A stretch of 64,000 nt of DNA from Phytopseudomonas argentinensis (GCF_900113905.1 NZ_FORC01000002.1:916772-980771); one strand, 5' to 3'; numbered from the stretch's first letter, positions 20,113 to 29,416 are shown. Numbers and translations: made by a program. Notes: generated by a model from the sequence alone, not told the origin.

Positions 20113-21792
20113 TCAGTAATGGGCTACGAGGCTGAAGAATGCGCGTGCATCGCGGTCATTTTCAGTCTGTACATCGCGGTTGAGGGGCTTGGCGATTTCA
20201 GCGGTGGCATACAGATTGGCGAGCAGGTTGACCCGCACGCCCAGGCCGGTGGAGAACAGGTTCTGGTGACCTTCGAAGCGTACTTCGCCCTTCGACCAGA
20301 CCTGGCCTGCGTCATAGAAGGCGTAGTACTGAGCGCCGTGCGGCAGGGCGGGGATTCCGAAGTGGTTGTAGCGCAGTTCGAGCGAAGCGGCCCAGCCATT
20401 GTCACCGGCTACCTCGCCGTCATCGAAGGCACGGCCGAAGTTCGGGCCGCCCAGGGCGATTTCCTCACTGGCCAGCAGGGGGCGGTTGGTGACCTGACCC
20501 GTGGCGGTACCAAGCAGGCTGAAGTTGCCGGCCAGTTGCTGGACACGCGTCAGGTCTGCAGTGACCTTGGTGAAGTCGCTGCGGCCATTGAAGCGCGACG
20601 CGTAGTCGGAGCCCAGGTCGCTGGCATTCATCAGGTCCAGACCCTGATGCAGGGTGGCGCGCGCGGCAGTGACACCCTTCCAGCTATCGGCGCGGTCGTA
20701 GCTCAGGCCAGCGCGCAGGATACGCAGGCGGTCGCGGTTGAAGGCGTCATCGGCGATATCGGTGTACACGTTGCGATACTCGAACTCACCGAACACACGC
20801 AGGTTTTCGCGACGCGAACGAATCAGCGGATAGGTGAGGGCGGCCACCTCGGAGATCACTTTGCTCTCCACGTCCAGCTCTTCGAGTTCCAGCCCCGGTT
20901 TCGAATTGGCATAGGAGCTGGACAGCGAGCCGGTCAGCCCGTTGCTGCTGAGCAGGGCGTCGTATACCCCGCCGACCGACCAGGAGCGATCCACGGGCAG
21001 CGAGGTGCGGGCATTGAGCGTCAGGCGGTCAGCCCGGCTGGCAAAGGAGTTGAGGCTGGCGCTGGCGCTCAGGCCGCCGTCACCCAGGTACTTGGAGTTG
21101 CGGTTATCCAGCGACAGGCTGGCATCGACGGCCTTGCGCTCGGTATTGACCACGATGACCGAGCCGCCCAGTTCGCTCGGCGAGGGCTCGAGACTGCCAC
21201 GCACGGTGAGGCCGGGCAGATCGTTGGCGAGTAGCAGTCGACGCTCGATATCGGCGACGTTGATTGGGCGGATGCTGCGCAGCGGCTCGATCAGCCTGGC
21301 CACGGCCGCTTTGGCCGGGCCTATGTCATCGGGGAAGACCACGTCGGAAACGAAGCCCTCGATCACCTGAATGCGGAACTTGCCGCCGTCGATCTCCTGG
21401 GCAGGGACCACCACCCGCGTGGTGACATAGCCGGCATTTCGATACTTCACTTCCAGCGCATTGGCGATGGCGAACAGGTCGCGAACCGTCACCTGCTGAT
21501 TGAGCTTGTCGCGATACAGGGGCTCCAGCTCTTCACTGGAAAACACCGTCACACCCTCGATCTGCACTTGCTGCAGGGTCAGGGTGAAATTCTCTGCGCC
21601 TTGGGGTGCTTGAACAGCGGGCGCCTGCGGTACCAGGATCGGGCCGCCTGTGGTCGATGGTGTCGGCATCACCGGCAACGGCGCCTGACGCCCTGGCTCT
21701 GCAGCCTGGGGGATCTGGGCAAAAGCCGGGAGAGCAGCAGACAGGCCGACCAACAACAGCGCCGGGGGAATGGCGCGCAGAGAATTACGCAT
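20113..21792 (-). CDS. Two-partner-secretion outer-membrane transporter TpsB (FhaC/ShlB/HMW1B family)
   Basis: This is an Omp85-superfamily pore that secretes the neighbouring TpsA adhesin across the outer membrane. The 559-residue precursor starts MRNSLRAIPPALLLVG and has a signal peptide ending AFA. A proline-rich linker (about 27-65) leads to POTRA domains (about 68-220, with VQIEGVTVFSSEEL and GYVTTRVVVPAQEIDGG) and a 16-strand beta-barrel (about 230-559), including the FDDGEVAGDNG segment near the conserved motif and a terminal aromatic (LVAHY). I chose the ATG at 21792, which gives a normal signal peptide and has AGGA upstream, over a TTG six codons earlier. It precedes tpsA by 15 bp, so one transcript carries both. 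Confidence 0.92.
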   Translation of the reverse strand: MRNSLRAIPPALLLVGLSAALPAFAQIPQAAEPGRQAPLPVMPTPSTTGGPILVPQAPAVQAPQGAENFTLTLQQVQIEGVTVFSSEELEPLYRDKLNQQVTVRDLFAIANALEVKYRNAGYVTTRVVVPAQEIDGGKFRIQVIEGFVSDVVFPDDIGPAKAAVARLIEPLRSIRPINVADIERRLLLANDLPGLTVRGSLEPSPSELGGSVIVVNTERKAVDASLSLDNRNSKYLGDGGLSASASLNSFASRADRLTLNARTSLPVDRSWSVGGVYDALLSSNGLTGSLSSSYANSKPGLELEELDVESKVISEVAALTYPLIRSRRENLRVFGEFEYRNVYTDIADDAFNRDRLRILRAGLSYDRADSWKGVTAARATLHQGLDLMNASDLGSDYASRFNGRSDFTKVTADLTRVQQLAGNFSLLGTATGQVTNRPLLASEEIALGGPNFGRAFDDGEVAGDNGWAASLELRYNHFGIPALPHGAQYYAFYDAGQVWSKGEVRFEGHQNLFSTGLGVRVNLLANLYATAEIAKPLNRDVQTENDRDARAFFSLVAHY

Positions 21793-22626
21793 GCTTATCG
21801 CATCCTGCAAGACAAACGAAAGGGAGGAGGGTGATGGCTATCTGCCGAGAGATGTCAGTGTGGCGCTGGATCCGCACGTCTCAAATTGACTCAACGCAAG
21901 GAACTGGCCCACATTTTGGCGCGATACTAGTCACAACGATGACGCTGTAATACTGGCGCTCGACGGACTGCACTACCGCTTGTCGCCAATCATTCAACAT
22001 GCCGAACTCTTTGAACGGTATCTTGTCAGTGGCGGCGCCGAACATGGCGCTTCGTTACTTTCCGACTGACAGCCCGCGCAAGCTTTTCTGCGGCCACCGC
22101 GCTGTTTCCAGTGTTGATGGGTGGCCCAGTGATTTGACGGGCAAGCTTCAGTAATACGCGTCCCGATGGCAGCGTTGTGGCTGCGAGACCTTGCTATAGC
22201 TGGTTGCCGAATCAGTGCGGCGAAGGCGCCTTTGGGAAGCGGTGTCTGTCACCCACGCGGTCGCCATAGGCGCATAAGAATGGCCAATGCTGGTCGTGGA
22301 GGTGAATCGATGGTTTGCGGGCTAGGCGAGTTTTGTCTGAATGCTGCTGAGGGATAGGTGCTGAAACGCAGGGGGATACCCGCGGTGCTCCACCCTGAGC
22401 AGGGCAAAGCCCGGAAAGGCGCTTCATCATGCCGGGAGCCTGCTGCTGAACTGACCTGGCGCCTGCGCTCCGGTAGCGTGCGTAGCTCGATGACGTTGTA
22501 GCCGCAGAGCGCGCAGCTGCTGCGGGCTGTCCAGAGGGGCGGCCGAGCCAGCCGGCCACTCCGGTGCATGTCAAACCGCAGCCCAGGGGCTGGTTTGCTG
22601 CATCACCCCGCGAGTGGCATGGAGGC
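21793..22626. other. Long non-coding gap upstream of tpsB
   Basis: This 834 bp stretch separates tpsB from rlhA, both on the minus strand. Only short, low-quality reading frames are present, with no plausible start sites or family resemblance. The tpsB promoter should lie here. The part near tpsB (21880-21960) is less G+C-rich and is the likeliest promoter zone, but no clear sigma-70 pair could be fixed. I could not identify a riboswitch, small RNA or repeat in it. Confidence 0.4.
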
Positions 22627-24630
22627 TCAGTGCGGCGCCTGTCGCCGCGCCGTCTTCAGCAGGTCCTCGGGGCTGATATGGCCAACCACCTGAGCGGCGG
22701 CGCTGCCTGGTTGCGGCAGGTCGAGGATATGGCCCTTCATCTTGCCGATCACGTGCATCTCGCACGGCTTGCAGTCGAACTTCAGGGTCAGCACTTCGTC
22801 GCCGTGCACCAGCTGCATCGGCGCCACCTTGGTCCTCACGCCGGTGACGCCCTTGGCCTGCTTCGGGCACAGGTTGAAGGAGAAGCGCAGGCAGTGCTTG
22901 GTAATCATCACCGGCACTTCGCCTTCTTCTTCGTGTGCCTCGTAGGCGGCGTCGATCAGCTGCACGCCGTGGCGATGGTAGAACTCGCGGGCCTTGTGGT
23001 TGTAGACGTTGGCCAGGAACGACAAGTGCGATTCCGGGTACACCGGTGGCGGGTTGCTCTCGGCCTTGCGGCTGCCGCGCGGGTGAGCGGCTACACGGGC
23101 TGCGGTCAGCGCTTCGATAGCCTCGCGGCGCAGGCTTTTCAGCTGCGAGTTGGGCACGAAGAACGCTTGGGGCGCGTCCAGCTGCACGCCTTGGGCGTGG
23201 TAGATGGTAGTGCCCAGTTGTGTGAGCAGGTCGCGCAGGCCTTCGAGGGCCTGTTCCGGCTTGTTGGCGGGGCCGAAGGGGCCGGCCAGGCTGACACGGG
23301 TGCTGATGCCTTCCTCGCTGGTAGCGGTCAGGTTCAGGTGCTCTTCGCGCAGTTCGGCTTGCCACTGGATGCCGATGCGGCGCTCCGCCGAGGTCTTCTG
23401 CAGCGCCTGCTGCCAGTTATGGTCGAGGTTGCGGCTCAGCGGATGGTTGGGGCGCAGGCGGAACATGCCGGCCGGCATTTCGTTGGGCTCGACGCGGTAG
23501 CGGTAGCGCTTCTCGCCGTCTTCCTCGAACTCACCTTTCAGCTCGGCGATGTTGGCCCGGAAACCGACCACCTCGCGTTTGACCAGCACGTTGAGGCCGT
23601 CGCCGTTGGACAGCGGCTCATGGGTCACGGCGATCAGGTCGCGCTTGTTCACCTTCTCGACATGACCGACAGAGAGCCCGGTAAAGGTCGGTGAGTCGAA
23701 GGCGCCGATATCCACCTTGCGGTCGGTGACGAAATAGTCGGTGCTGCCGCGGTGGAAGGTCTTGTCCGGGTCCGGTACGAAGAAGTGCGCGGTGCGGCCG
23801 CTGGAGGCGCGGGCCAAGTCCGGGCGGTCTTCGAGAATCGCGTCGAGCTCGCGGCGGTAGTGGGCGGTGATGTTCTTCACGTAGGCCACATCCTTGTAGC
23901 GGCCCTCGATCTTGAACGAGCGCACGCCGGCCTCGACCAGGGCGCGCAGGTTGGCGCTCTGGTTGTTGTCCTTCATCGACAGCAGGTGTTTCTCATAGGC
24001 GATGACCCCGCCTTTCTCGTCCTTGAGGGTGTAGGGCAGGCGGCAGGCCTGGGAGCAGTCGCCACGGTTGGCGCTGCGCCCGGTCTGGGCATGGGAGATG
24101 TTGCACTGCCCGGAGAAGGCCACGCATAGCGCACCATGAATGAAGAACTCGATGGCCGCATCGGTTTCATCGGCAATGGCGCGAATTTCCTGCAGGTTCA
24201 GCTCGCGGGCCAGCACCAGCTGGGAGAAGCCGGCCTGGTCGAGAAATTTGGCCCGGCCCAGGGTGCGGATATCGGTCTGGGTGCTGGCGTGCAGCTCGAT
24301 GGGCGGAATGTCCAGGTCCAGTACGCCCAGGTCCTGCACGATCAATGCATCCACGCCGGCGTCGTAGAGCTGATGGATCAGCGCGCGCGCCGGCTCCAGC
24401 TCGTCGTCATGCAGGATGGTGTTGATGGTGGTGAAGATGCGCGCGTGGTAATGACGGGCGAACTCCACCAGCTTGGCGATATCGCTCACCTCGTTGCAGG
24501 CATTATGCCGCGCGCCGAAGCTCGGGCCGCCGATGTAGACGGCGTCGGCGCCATGCAGAATGGCCTCGCGGGCGATCTCGACATCGCGGGCAGGGCTGAG
24601 CAGTTCCAGGTGGTTCTTGGGCAAGGACAT
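22627..24630 (-). CDS. rlhA: 23S rRNA C2501 hydroxylation factor RlhA (peptidase U32 family)
   Basis: RlhA (formerly YdcP) is needed to make 5-hydroxycytidine at position 2501 of 23S rRNA. The 667-residue product has the usual family length. It has the U32 barrel start LELLSPARDVE, the family signature region around EFFIHGALCVAFSGQCNIS (about residues 165-185) and the cysteine-bearing segment GDCSQACRLPY, followed by the long C-terminal domain with LRFSFNLCPKQ and CKPCEM. These cysteines fit the Fe-S or metal-binding set of U32 enzymes. The start ATG is at 24630; the site upstream is only a purine run. It stands alone on the minus strand, divergent from the YecA-like gene. Confidence 0.88.
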   Translation of the reverse strand: MSLPKNHLELLSPARDVEIAREAILHGADAVYIGGPSFGARHNACNEVSDIAKLVEFARHYHARIFTTINTILHDDELEPARALIHQLYDAGVDALIVQDLGVLDLDIPPIELHASTQTDIRTLGRAKFLDQAGFSQLVLARELNLQEIRAIADETDAAIEFFIHGALCVAFSGQCNISHAQTGRSANRGDCSQACRLPYTLKDEKGGVIAYEKHLLSMKDNNQSANLRALVEAGVRSFKIEGRYKDVAYVKNITAHYRRELDAILEDRPDLARASSGRTAHFFVPDPDKTFHRGSTDYFVTDRKVDIGAFDSPTFTGLSVGHVEKVNKRDLIAVTHEPLSNGDGLNVLVKREVVGFRANIAELKGEFEEDGEKRYRYRVEPNEMPAGMFRLRPNHPLSRNLDHNWQQALQKTSAERRIGIQWQAELREEHLNLTATSEEGISTRVSLAGPFGPANKPEQALEGLRDLLTQLGTTIYHAQGVQLDAPQAFFVPNSQLKSLRREAIEALTAARVAAHPRGSRKAESNPPPVYPESHLSFLANVYNHKAREFYHRHGVQLIDAAYEAHEEEGEVPVMITKHCLRFSFNLCPKQAKGVTGVRTKVAPMQLVHGDEVLTLKFDCKPCEMHVIGKMKGHILDLPQPGSAAAQVVGHISPEDLLKTARRQAPH

Positions 24631-24782
24631 GTTTTTTCTTTATGGGCTGAGCACGGGCAAGGCGCGCATTGTACCGGGCCGCTGGCGCATCGGCACCCGT
24701 GATGTGCCGGACGGCTGGCAAGGCTGTCGGCGACCCGCCATCTGTGGGACAGTAGCGGCCTTTTTTCAGGGGGCGTTTTTCG

Positions 24783-25430
24783 ATGGATAACAAAGGGCTC
24801 GAAAAGCTCGATCAGCTGTTGCTCAAGTACGGCAACGACGACTCGATTCTTTCCGCCAGTGAACTGGATGGCTATTTCGCGGCCATCGTTTCCGGACCGC
24901 GGCGGATCGACCCTGGCCTCTGGTATCCGCCTATCTGGGCCGAGCAATTGCCCAAGTGGGCGAGCGACAAGGAAGGCGAGCATTTCACCACCCTGGCCGT
25001 CGAGCTGATGAGCGAAGCGGCGTACATGCTTGATGAGGAGCCTGATGACTACCAGGCGATCTTCCTGGCCGACAGCAATGGCAAGGGTGAAAAGCTCATC
25101 GTGTCGCAGTGGTGCGCGGGCTACCTGCGCGGTGCCCAGGTTGCCGGCTGGATCGAGGCCGAACTGCCTGAAGCGCTCCAGGCTTCGCTGGCCACTATCC
25201 GGCTGCACGGTGAGGAAGAGGGCATGGACGCGCTCAACGCCATGTCCGATGAGGCGTACGACGCCTCTGTGGCCACCGTCGAGCCGGCCGCCGTGGCGCT
25301 GTACCAGTACTGGCAGCAGCATCTGGAGCCGGTGCTGCCGGCACGTCGCGAAGAGGCCAAGGTCGGCCGCAACGATCCGTGCAGCTGCGGCAGCGGCAAG
25401 AAATACAAACAGTGCTGCCTGCGTAGCTGA
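24783..25430 (+). CDS. YecA/UPF0149-family protein with C-terminal SEC-C zinc motif
   Basis: This 215-residue protein combines an N-terminal UPF0149/YgfB-like helical domain (about 1-180, with the family-type [12 protein letters not shown] and [22 protein letters not shown]) with a C-terminal SEC-C motif, [16 protein letters not shown], that binds zinc. E. coli YecA with the same layout is a ribosome- and SecA-linked protein; the role here is inferred from that. ATG at 24783 is preceded by a G-rich GGGGGCG stretch. It is convergent with the BRO-N gene, only 10 bp between stops, and divergent from rlhA. Confidence 0.85.
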   Translation: MDNKGLEKLDQLLLKYGNDDSILSASELDGYFAAIVSGPRRIDPGLWYPPIWAEQLPKWASDKEGEHFTTLAVELMSEAAYMLDEEPDDYQAIFLADSNGKGEKLIVSQWCAGYLRGAQVAGWIEAELPEALQASLATIRLHGEEEGMDALNAMSDEAYDASVATVEPAAVALYQYWQQHLEPVLPARREEAKVGRNDPCSCGSGKKYKQCCLRS

Positions 25431-25440
25431 ACGCGGCAGG

Positions 25441-25896
25441 TCACGGCACAGGCCGTGGGTCGATGGGCAGCAGCTCATCGGCACTGCCGGACAGCTGTAC
25501 CGCATCCTGCATCGCCAGCCACCAGTTCTCCTGCCAGCGCAGTACCTGCATGTGATGGCCCTGGGTACTGAGCTGGTGGCGCTGGGGTTTGCTCGAATGA
25601 TCGAGTTGCGAGGCCAGCACGCGGTTGCACAGCCACTCGTGGAACTGCGCGGCGCGAGCTGACGGGCAGTGGTGGCTCAGTTGCAGCACGTTGCACAGGT
25701 CGATCATCGCCTGGGGCGACTGCTGGTTGCCGAACAGGATGCCGCCAGGCCGGCAGTGATCGAGCATCGCCGCCTGGCTGTCGCCGTAGCACAGGGCTGA
25801 GCAGACGGCGTCTGCGCAGAACCACAGGCGCCCATCGATGCTGGTGCAGACGGTGATCGGTTGGCCGTCGAAATGAAAGGGTCCTACCGTGTTCAT
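25441..25896 (-). CDS. BRO-N-like (phage antirepressor type) DNA-binding protein
   Basis: This 151-residue protein begins with a BRO-N-like fold: FHFDGQPITVCTSIDGRLWFCADAVCSAL followed by a CRPGG segment. This is the pattern of phage antirepressors and baculovirus BRO proteins, in which an edited ligand-like beta sheet precedes the DNA-binding part. The C-terminal half has no domain I recognise. ATG at 25896 has a strong GGAGGTG site. It is divergent from a small helix-turn-helix regulator across 112 bp that hold a perfect palindrome. No other phage gene is nearby, so it looks domesticated. The assignment to BRO-N is by eye and moderate in strength. Confidence 0.6.
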   Translation of the reverse strand: MNTVGPFHFDGQPITVCTSIDGRLWFCADAVCSALCYGDSQAAMLDHCRPGGILFGNQQSPQAMIDLCNVLQLSHHCPSARAAQFHEWLCNRVLASQLDHSSKPQRHQLSTQGHHMQVLRWQENWWLAMQDAVQLSGSADELLPIDPRPVP

Positions 25897-25947
25897 GGCA
25901 CCTCCTGTGCGCGTTCAACCTCGTATTGCCTGTCATGAAACCATGAA

Positions 25948-25964
25948 TTTAATTTACAATTAAA
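25948..25964. promoter_or_regulatory. Perfect 17 bp palindrome, candidate operator
   Basis: TTTAATT-TAC-AATTAAA is a perfect 7 bp inverted repeat with a 3 bp centre in an otherwise G+C-rich region. It lies between the divergent BRO-N gene (start 25896) and the helix-turn-helix gene (start 26009), 51 and 44 bp away respectively, where an operator shared by both promoters would be expected. The binding protein is inferred, most simply the helix-turn-helix product. Confidence 0.55.
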
Positions 25965-26008
25965 CCGTATGTTCAATCTAGCATGGAAGCGGAATTTAAC
26001 GTCCGCCC

Positions 26009-26416
26009 ATGACCGAAAAAACCGAATTTGCCCAGCGCCTGCGCGATGCCATGCTCGCCGCCGGCTACCCTGATCGTCCTGCCGTGCTGGAGCGGGAATT
26101 CAACTCCCGCTACTGGGGGCGTTCGGTAACCTTCCAGGCGGTGTCGCGCTGGCTGCGCGGCCAGGCCATTCCCTCCCAGGACAAACTGCAGGTGTTGGCC
26201 GACTGGCTGCGTATCGAGCCCCAGGCGCTGCGCTTCGGTGAGCGTGCCGCCCTGGCGGTGCGCGAGCAGCGCAATCGTTGGGAAGATCCGCTCTTCTACC
26301 CCGAGCGGGAAGCCGTCGAGGCCTTTCTCGCCTTGCCGTCTGCGCAGCGCAAGGTGGTCCGTGATGTGATCATGGCCTTTGCAAAGACAGCCGAGCCCAC
26401 GGATAGCGCCAAGTAA
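26009..26416 (+). CDS. Small helix-turn-helix transcriptional regulator
   Basis: This 135-residue protein has an N-terminal XRE/lambda-repressor-like helix-turn-helix. FAQRLRDAMLAAGYPDRPAVL leads to VTFQAVSRWLRGQAIPSQDKL, the typical turn-plus-recognition-helix stretch, and then LQVLADWLRIEPQALRFG. The C-terminal 55 residues are helical and of unknown function. No good ribosome-binding site is visible before the ATG at 26009. The gene is divergent from the BRO-N gene across a perfect palindrome and probably regulates itself and that neighbour. Phage repressor/antirepressor pairs have this layout. Confidence 0.78.
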   Translation: MTEKTEFAQRLRDAMLAAGYPDRPAVLEREFNSRYWGRSVTFQAVSRWLRGQAIPSQDKLQVLADWLRIEPQALRFGERAALAVREQRNRWEDPLFYPEREAVEAFLALPSAQRKVVRDVIMAFAKTAEPTDSAK

Positions 26417-26585
26417 GTCCTTTTTCGGCGAGGCCGTGGCGCCGGAAAACGGTGCCAGGCCAATCCGCCTGCGCATCTGAGTAAGGCCGGGCAGCGTCTG
26501 CAGCCCGCCGTGCGAGCCCGGCGGTGCGCCGGTTAACAAGCCGGCGGCCGCGGTGCCAGCATCGCCCGGGCCGCCGTTGCTACGT

Positions 26586-27407
26586 CTAGTTGAGCAGCTC
26601 GCCGAACGCCTTGTCCGCTTCCAGTACGGCCGGCAGGGCCTCGAACAGCTTGGCCAGGTCCACACCCTCGAACAGTGGGCCTTCCAGGTCCTGTTTGGCT
26701 TCATCGGTCAAACCGTGGGCCTCCAAGCTCTCCTCGACGTGGATCGCCTGCGCCACCAGGCGAGCATACTGGCTGTCGCCTGGCGCCTGGGCCGGTTTGT
26801 TCTGGTAGGCGATAGCGTTCTGGATCAGCGCCGGTAGCTGCCAGCGTCGCGCCAGCTCGGCGCCGACTTCGGGGTAGCCGAAGCCCAGTTGCAGGGTTTC
26901 CGCTGCAGCCTGGGCAGCCGCTTCGCGTTGCGGATGGCGGTTCAGGCGGCGAGCAAAGTCCGGGGCGCCGGTCTGGATCAGTAGCTCGCCGATGTTGTAC
27001 ATCATTCCACAGGTAAAGGCGGCATCCGGGTCGAGCTTCGACAGTTTGGCCAGGGCGCGGGCGATGCTCGCCACGCGGAAACTGCGCAGCCAGAATTTTT
27101 TCAGGTTGAAGCCGGTATCGACCTTGAAGGCGCCGGTCATGGCCGAGGCCAGTACCAGGGTGCGCAGGGTGTTGAAGCCCAGGCGCATGGCGGCATCTTC
27201 CACGCTGCTGGCATCGCGCGAGCCGCGAAAGCGCGCCGAGTTGGCCAGGCGCAGCACCTTGGCGGCGACCACCGGGTCGCGCTCGATATTGCGCGCCACG
27301 CTTTCCAGGTTGGTGGAGGGGTTGTCGAATTGCTGGATCAGGTCCTGGGCGACCTTGGGCACGGTGGGGAGGGTGTGCAGTTCCGCGAAAAGGCTAGCAA
27401 TATCCAT
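26586..27407 (-). CDS. HDOD-domain signalling protein
   Basis: This is a 273-residue cytoplasmic protein with a single HDOD domain (about 10-205), a relative of HD phosphohydrolases without a complete metal-binding HD pair. Family features are LPTVPKVAQDLIQQFDNP, DPVVAAKVLRLANSARF, DAAMRLGFNTLRTLVLASA and GMMYNIGELLI. HDOD proteins act in c-di-GMP, motility and stress signalling in pseudomonads, but the role of this one is not known. ATG at 27407 has CAGGAG upstream. It is monocistronic by spacing. The 26417-26585 gap before its stop is G+C-rich with short inverted repeats but no gene. Confidence 0.85.
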   Translation of the reverse strand: MDIASLFAELHTLPTVPKVAQDLIQQFDNPSTNLESVARNIERDPVVAAKVLRLANSARFRGSRDASSVEDAAMRLGFNTLRTLVLASAMTGAFKVDTGFNLKKFWLRSFRVASIARALAKLSKLDPDAAFTCGMMYNIGELLIQTGAPDFARRLNRHPQREAAAQAAAETLQLGFGYPEVGAELARRWQLPALIQNAIAYQNKPAQAPGDSQYARLVAQAIHVEESLEAHGLTDEAKQDLEGPLFEGVDLAKLFEALPAVLEADKAFGELLN

Positions 27408-27742
27408 ATGAGGCTCCTGGGAAAAAACCGGGGGTCGATATGGAGTTTCAGCATAGCCGCGCTACTGGTGGGTGCCAGGCCTTGGGCGGGGTTTTTCGTC
27501 GCGCCAGAGGGCGTTGCAAAGCGAAAAAGCCCAGCTTTTCAATGTTGATTCATGGGCGACCGTGGGCAGAAGTCAGCATTGCCGGCCACCTGATTGCGGC
27601 GCGCACGTTTGCCCATATAGGCCTCCGTCGGTCGCATTTATCCGATCCTCCAGTCGCTCGTTGCCTTGGCCGAGGGGAAGGGCGGCAGTCCATGACCAGG
27701 GTGAAGGATCATGCCCGCTCCGGCCGGGCATGATCGAGCCGC
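27408..27742. other. Non-coding gap with a strong stem-loop
   Basis: This 335 bp gap lies between the HDOD gene and the lactonase stop on the minus strand. At 27708-27734 it holds a perfect 10 bp inverted repeat, ATCATGCCCG with its complement, around a 7-base loop, only 9 bp past the lactonase stop. Its position suggests that it ends or protects that transcript, although no T-run follows. No gene or other structure is visible in the rest. Confidence 0.5.
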
Positions 27743-28831
27743 TCACACCAGCGTCGCGCCCCGTGCGTTGATGAAGATCGAATAGAGCGCGTGGCTGCTG
27801 GCCATGAACAGGCGATTGCCTTTCTCGCCGCCAAAGCACAGGTTGGCGCAGCGCTCTGGCAGCGTAATATGGCCGATGGCCTTGCCTTCGCTGTTGAACA
27901 CCCGCACGCCGTCGAGCTTTTCCGGCTCGCTTTCAGGCGAGCCGTTGCTGCCCCAGCCGCACCACAGGTTGCCGAACTCGTCGCACTTGATGCCGTCCAG
28001 GGCGCCGGTGTCGGTGGCTTCGATGTGTTTGCGGCGTGGGCCGAGGCTGCCGTCGTCGTTCACTGGGTAGGCCCACACCAGGCGGTTGGGTTTGGCACGC
28101 CCTTCGACGATGTACAGGGTCTTCTCGCCCGGTGAGAAGCACAGGCCATTGGGGCCGCCCAGGTCGTCGGCCACGCGAGTGACCTGCCCGGTTTCGCCAT
28201 CGATGCGGTAGACGCCATGGGGCAGCTCCGGCTCGATCTTGTAGCCCTCGTAGAAATTGCCGGTCTGGAAGGGTGGGTCGGTGAACCACACCGAGCCGTC
28301 GCGCTTGACCACCACGTCGTTCGGCGAGTTGAAGCGCTTGCCGTCGAATTTATCGGCCAGCACGGTGATGCGCCCGTCGTGTTCGGTACGAGTGATGCGC
28401 CGCCCCAGCTCCTGGGTGGTGGAGCCTTCGCAGGCGATCAGGCGGCCCTGGGTGTCGCGCACCAGGCCGTTAGCATAGTTCGAGGGCTGGCGGTAGACGC
28501 CCAGGGTCTGGCTGATCTCGTCCCAGCGCATGATGCGGTTGTTGGGAATGTCGCTGACCAGCAGATAGCGGCCGTCACCGAACCACACCGGGCCTTCTGC
28601 CCAGCGCAAGCCATCGGCGAGTTTCTCTACGCTGGCGTTGAAGAGACGCAGCTGTAAAAAGCTGTCATCGAGCGCCTGCACTGCGTTGTCGGGATAGCGC
28701 AGGCCAAGCGGCTGTGCGGCGCTTGCCAGTTGTGGCAGCAATGAGCCGGCACTGGCGGCAGCGGCGGAGCAGATCAGTGAATGCTTGAGGAAGCGGCGGC
28801 GCGAGCTGCCAGTTTGCGGCGTGTCGTTCAT
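27743..28831 (-). CDS. Tat-exported SMP-30/gluconolactonase-family lactonase
   Basis: This is a predicted periplasmic lactone hydrolase with the SMP-30 six-bladed beta-propeller. The 362-residue precursor starts MNDTPQTGSSRRRFLKHSL, with a twin-arginine signal (SRRRFLK) and an Ala-rich export region ending SAA near residue 40. The mature part has EGPVWFGDGRYLLVSDIPN, RFNSPNDVVVKRDGSVWFTDPPF and GGPNGLCFSPGEKTLYI, which supply the conserved Glu, Asn and Asp metal ligands of the family. The start at 28831 has AAGGGA upstream; a longer in-frame start lacks a sensible signal. It sits alone. The sugar lactone it opens cannot be told from sequence. Confidence 0.85.
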   Translation of the reverse strand: MNDTPQTGSSRRRFLKHSLICSAAAASAGSLLPQLASAAQPLGLRYPDNAVQALDDSFLQLRLFNASVEKLADGLRWAEGPVWFGDGRYLLVSDIPNNRIMRWDEISQTLGVYRQPSNYANGLVRDTQGRLIACEGSTTQELGRRITRTEHDGRITVLADKFDGKRFNSPNDVVVKRDGSVWFTDPPFQTGNFYEGYKIEPELPHGVYRIDGETGQVTRVADDLGGPNGLCFSPGEKTLYIVEGRAKPNRLVWAYPVNDDGSLGPRRKHIEATDTGALDGIKCDEFGNLWCGWGSNGSPESEPEKLDGVRVFNSEGKAIGHITLPERCANLCFGGEKGNRLFMASSHALYSIFINARGATLV

Positions 28832-29068
28832 GTCATGTCCCTTCTTGTTATTGTCGAGCCGAAGCGGCGCTAACAACTTACAAGATGTACGATGACTGTG
28901 AAAGATCTGTCGCGCCTGAATGCCGGCGCTGGATAATGAATTTTCTAATTTATTGATAGTAAATGGATTTTATTTTTCTACCTTGGGGTGGTGCGCAGAT
29001 ATCGGATCAGGTCATCTGATGACTTGATGATGGCCACCGCCTGCAAGCGGTGGCCGCACAGGAAGGGG

Positions 29069-29416
29069 TCAGGCGAACACGAAGTACTTGCGCACCGTTT
29101 CCACCACTTCCCAGGTGCCCTTCATGCCCGGTTCGACGACGAAGATATCGCCGGCCTTGAGGTGGATCGGCGCCATGCCGTCCGGGGTGATGATGCAGTA
29201 GCCTTCCTGGAAGTGGCAGTACTCCCACTTCACGTACTCGACCCGCCATTTGCCCGGTGTGCAGATCCAGGTGCCCATGATCTTGCTGCCATCGTCGCTG
29301 GTGTAGGCGTTGAGGTTGACCGTGTGCGGCTCGCCGTCGATGCGCTCCCATTTGCAGGCGTCGACTACGGGCATGGGCTGGGTGTCGCGCAGTACGGTAA
29401 TCGGTTTGTTGGCCAT
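29069..29416 (-). CDS. Small cupin-domain protein
   Basis: This is a 115-residue single-domain cupin of the EutQ/(S)-ureidoglycine aminohydrolase type (cupin_3). The core reads WRVEYVKWEYCHFQEGYCIITPDG followed by LKAGDIFVVEPGMKGTWEVVE. The usual metal-binding histidines are reduced to one His after the Cys and one Glu, so catalysis is uncertain. ATG at 29416 has CAGGAG upstream. The 237 bp between it and the lactonase start holds an AT-rich stretch (28930-28980) that could be the lactonase promoter. Function unknown. Confidence 0.78.
   Translation of the reverse strand: MANKPITVLRDTQPMPVVDACKWERIDGEPHTVNLNAYTSDDGSKIMGTWICTPGKWRVEYVKWEYCHFQEGYCIITPDGMAPIHLKAGDIFVVEPGMKGTWEVVETVRKYFVFA

Noticed and set aside
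22212..22574. Overlapping small minus-strand frames (106-120 codons) upstream of rlhA
   Set aside because: There is no start site, no domain, low-complexity composition and two frames competing for the same DNA.
25441..26416. Prophage remnant
   Set aside because: Only the BRO-N-like and helix-turn-helix genes hint at phage; there is no integrase, structural gene or attachment-site duplication.
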